Source: Chelydra serpentina (Eukaryota > Chordata > Testudines > Chelydridae). From it: a DNA stretch of 64,000 bases. Below, piece after piece: positions 61,374 through 64,000 of this stretch (position 1 is the first letter of the stretch; each line of letters begins with the position of its first letter). Both the position numbers and the translations under genes were made by a program. Under the pieces are notes generated by a model. That model worked only from the letters and a program-made list of their open reading frames with translations. It had not been told where the DNA came from and made no database searches. Location: contig JBAIAC010000048.1 of assembly GCA_037349315.1 (NCBI GenBank), positions 42,844,501 to 42,908,500 on the forward strand, given 5' to 3'.

Positions 61374-63218
61374 TCATAGAATCATAGAATCATAGAATCT
61401 CAGGGTTGGAAGGGACCTCAGGAGGTCATCTAGTCCAACCCCCTGCTCAAAGCAGGACCAACCCCAACTAGATCATCCCAGCCAGGGCTTTGTCAAGCCT
61501 GACCTTAAAAACCTCTAAGGAAGGAGATTCCACCACCTCCCTAGGTAACCCATTCCAGTGCTTCACCACCCTACTAGTGAAAAAGTTTTTCCTAATATCC
61601 AACCTAAACCTCCCCCTCTGCAACTTGAGACCATTACTCCTTGTTCTGACATCTTCTACCACTGAGAACAGTCTAGATCCATCCTCTTTGGAACCCCCTT
61701 TTAGGTAGTTGAAAGCAGCTATCAAATCCCCCCTCACTCTTCTCTTCTGCAGGCTAAACAATCTCAGTTCCCTCAGCCTCTCCTCATAAGTCATGTGCTC
61801 CAGCCCCCTAATCATTTTTGTTGCCCTCCGTTGGACTCTTTCCAATTTATCCACATCCTTTTTGTAGTGTGGGGCCCAAAACTGGACACAGTACTCCAAA
61901 TGAGGCCTCACCAGTGCCGAATAGAGGGGAATAATCACGTCCCTCGATCTGCTGGAAATGCCCCTACTTATACAGCCCAAAATGCCGTTAGCCTTCTTGG
62001 CAACAAGGGCACACTGTTGACTCATATTCAGCTTTTCGTCCACTGTAACCCCTAGGTCCTTTTCTGCAGAACTGCTGCCCAGCCATTCGGTCCCTAGTCT
62101 GTAGCAGTGCATGGGATTCTTCCGTCCTAAGTGCAGGACTCTGCACTTGTCCTTGTTGAACCTCATCAGATTTCTTTTGGCCCAATCCTCTAATTTGTCT
62201 AGGTCCCTCTGTATCCTATCCCTACCCTCCAGCGTATCAACCACTCCTCCCAGTTTAGTGTCATCTGCAAACTTGCTAAGGGTGCAGTCCACACCATCCT
62301 CCAGGTCGTTGATGAAGATATTGAACAAAACCGGCCCCAGCACCGACCCTTGGGGCACTCCACTTGATACCGGCTGCCAACTAGACATGGAGCCATTGAT
62401 CACTACCCGTTGAGCACGACCATCCAGCCAGTTTTCTATCCACCGTACCGTCCATTCATCCAGCCCATACTTCTTTAACTTGCTGGCAAGAACGCTGTGC
62501 GAGACTGTATCAAAAGCTTTGCTAAAGTCAAGAAATAGCACATCCACTGCTTTCCCCTCATCCACAGAGCCAGTTATCTCATCATAGAAGGCAATTAGGT
62601 TAGTCAGGCATGACTTGCCCTTGGTGAATCCATGCTGACTGTTCCTGATCACTTTCCCCTCCTTTAAGTGGTTCAAAATTGATTCCTTGAGGACCTGTTC
62701 CATGATTTTTCCAGGGATTGAGGTGAGACTGACTGGCCTGTAGTTCCCCGGATCTTCCTTCTTCCCTTTTTTAAAGATGGGCACTACATTAGCTTTTTTC
62801 CAGTCATCCGGGACCTCCCCCGATTGCCATGATTTGTCAAAGATAATGGCCAATGGCTCTGCAATCACATCGGCCAACTCCTTTAGCACCCTCGGATGCA
62901 GTGCATCCGGCCCCATGGACTTGTGTTCGTCCAGCTTTTCTAAATAGTCCCGAACTACTTCTTTCTCCACAGAGGGCTGGTCACCTCCTCCCCATACCGT
63001 GCTGCGGAGTGCAGCCATCTGGGAGCTGACCTTGTCTGTGAAGACAGAGGCAAAAAAAGCATTGAGTACACTAGCTTTCTCCACATCCTCTGTCACAAGG
63101 TTCCCTCCCTCATTCAGCAAGGGGCCCACACGTTCCTTGACTTTCTTCTTGTTGCTAACATACCTGAAGAAACCCTTCTTGTTACTCCTAACATCTCCAT
63201 CTAGCTGCAACTCCAAGT
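61374..63218 (-). mobile_element. Young 5'-truncated CR1, antisense in CACNB2 intron
   Basis: The 3' tail of three attctatg octamers (61374-61398) is followed by the complete 3' part of ORF2 up to the truncation after ctccaagt (63218). Aligned by eye with 34175-36020, it differs at about a dozen bases and no indels, roughly 99 percent identity. Intron sequence resumes at ttgttttgcaag. Confidence 0.95.
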
Positions 63219-63228
63219 TGTTTTGCAA
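61468..63228 (-). pseudogene. CR1 ORF2 C-terminal part (open, truncated)
   Basis: The frame is open for 586 codons. All but the first few are ORF2 residues from about 368 (LELQL) to the C-terminus, with [14 protein letters not shown] and the C-terminal block intact; the leading MQNN is intron sequence. Against the 34-kb copy it has, for example, DGDVRS for AGDVRS and VEDVRT for VEDDRT. The endonuclease, ORF1 and promoter are missing, so it cannot be mobilised by itself; the open frame reflects young age and not function. Confidence 0.93.
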
Positions 63229-64000
63229 GATATAAAAATCTAACTTTTAGCAAATGGGTATAACACATCCAGTAGTGCAAAGTAGATTTATGTTTTCCAT
63301 AACTACATGGAATAATCTGTACAATGTTATGCCAAGAATCACGGCATTTGGCTTTGCTTTTAGCTGTTAAGCAGACCATGGATATGTTTTTTAAAAGTCT
63401 CTAATTTGTACTGTAAAAAATAATTCTCTTTTCATGTATAAACTCTGGTTTGCTGCATTTGATAGTTCAGGATTTTACACATATACATACACATATCAGA
63501 GTAAATGGAGCTATTTGGTGAGATTTTAACTTAATTGCATTTGACTTATCCTCCAAGGGAATATGCCTTTTAGTTCTTAGCAAATCCATTTCCTCCCTCT
63601 TAAATGGCAAATAAAATTATAAACGGGAGGTGGGAGGGGGGAAGAAATGGGATCAGCCTGATTTAAATCTCATCTTTGGAAGAATGTGACCTCTGTTTAG
63701 ACCTGGATAGTTCAGAAAGTTTGAAAGTGGAACCAAGCCAAAGGATGTAGGTTGACTGTAGAAACCAGAAGAAGCTGAGCTGTTTTCATAGGAAAAAGAA
63801 AATACAAAAGGTTATGTAGCAGGTCACTGTGACCAACTGGAAGTAATCATTTCTAATTAGATCATCCTCACTCATAGTCCCAAAACGGAGTCTGCCAGGC
63901 CTGTGGCTTTCATTGGCTTTCCTACCCATGCTTTAATTTCTCTACAGTTAGAGCCCAAACATTTGAAATCGATTGTGTATTGCGGAATCTGTTGTGACCG

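Larger units (their letters stand above)
60213..64000 (+). other. CACNB2 intron, continuing beyond the window
   Basis: The intron holds a hAT-type fragment at about 60725-60876 and a young antisense CR1 at 61374-63218. No further exon was recognised up to 64000. Confidence 0.75.

Overview
This is vertebrate genomic DNA, most likely from a turtle. No bacterial or viral gene layout is present. The only host gene I can support is part of CACNB2 (voltage-gated calcium channel beta-2 subunit), on the + strand of the right-hand third. The rest is intron or intergenic DNA packed with retrotransposons and small DNA transposons. The turtle guess rests on repeat content: an intact CR1 LINE with a zinc-finger/esterase ORF1, Penelope-like elements with GIY-YIG endonuclease, and short hAT elements of types common in turtle genomes. 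It is inference, since I could not search a database.

Layout. 1-4.0 kb: an unclassified repeat and a decayed hAT transposase (minus). 4.0-6.3 kb: an old CR1 relic split by a Penelope-like insertion. 7.0-8.0 kb and 19.2-20.2 kb: two inverted copies of one roughly 1-kb sequence. Between them and beyond lie solo LTRs (8.2, 16.9, 21.0, 28.0 kb), hAT-type elements with 8-bp target duplications (16.3, 18.8, 25.7, 27.5 kb), CR1 fragments (13.1, 22.5 kb) and Penelope tails. 29-32.5 kb: an RTE-type fragment nested in a gag-like retroelement, then a Penelope-like endonuclease region.

34.2-39.4 kb (minus): a full-length CR1. ORF1 (337 codons) and ORF2 (about 950 codons) are both open, and the 5' end is a tandem array of 284-bp units, each with GC-box and TATA-like sequences. 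ORF2 has no AUG before codon 77. Its frame is -1 to ORF1, and ORF1 ends with T_TTA_AAC immediately before its TAG stop, followed by a 9-nt spacer and a GC-rich stem. This is the textbook arrangement for programmed -1 frameshifting and is the most interesting signal here. A second, 5'-truncated CR1 at 61.4-63.2 kb differs from it by only about a dozen bases.

41.2-60.2 kb (+): eight CACNB2 exons. They encode the SH3 domain, the variable HOOK region (three alternative cassette exons of 134, 20 and 62 bp in a row) and the start of the guanylate-kinase-like domain. All splice phases are compatible. The 5' exons lie before the window or were not found, and the remaining GK and C-terminal exons lie beyond base 64000.
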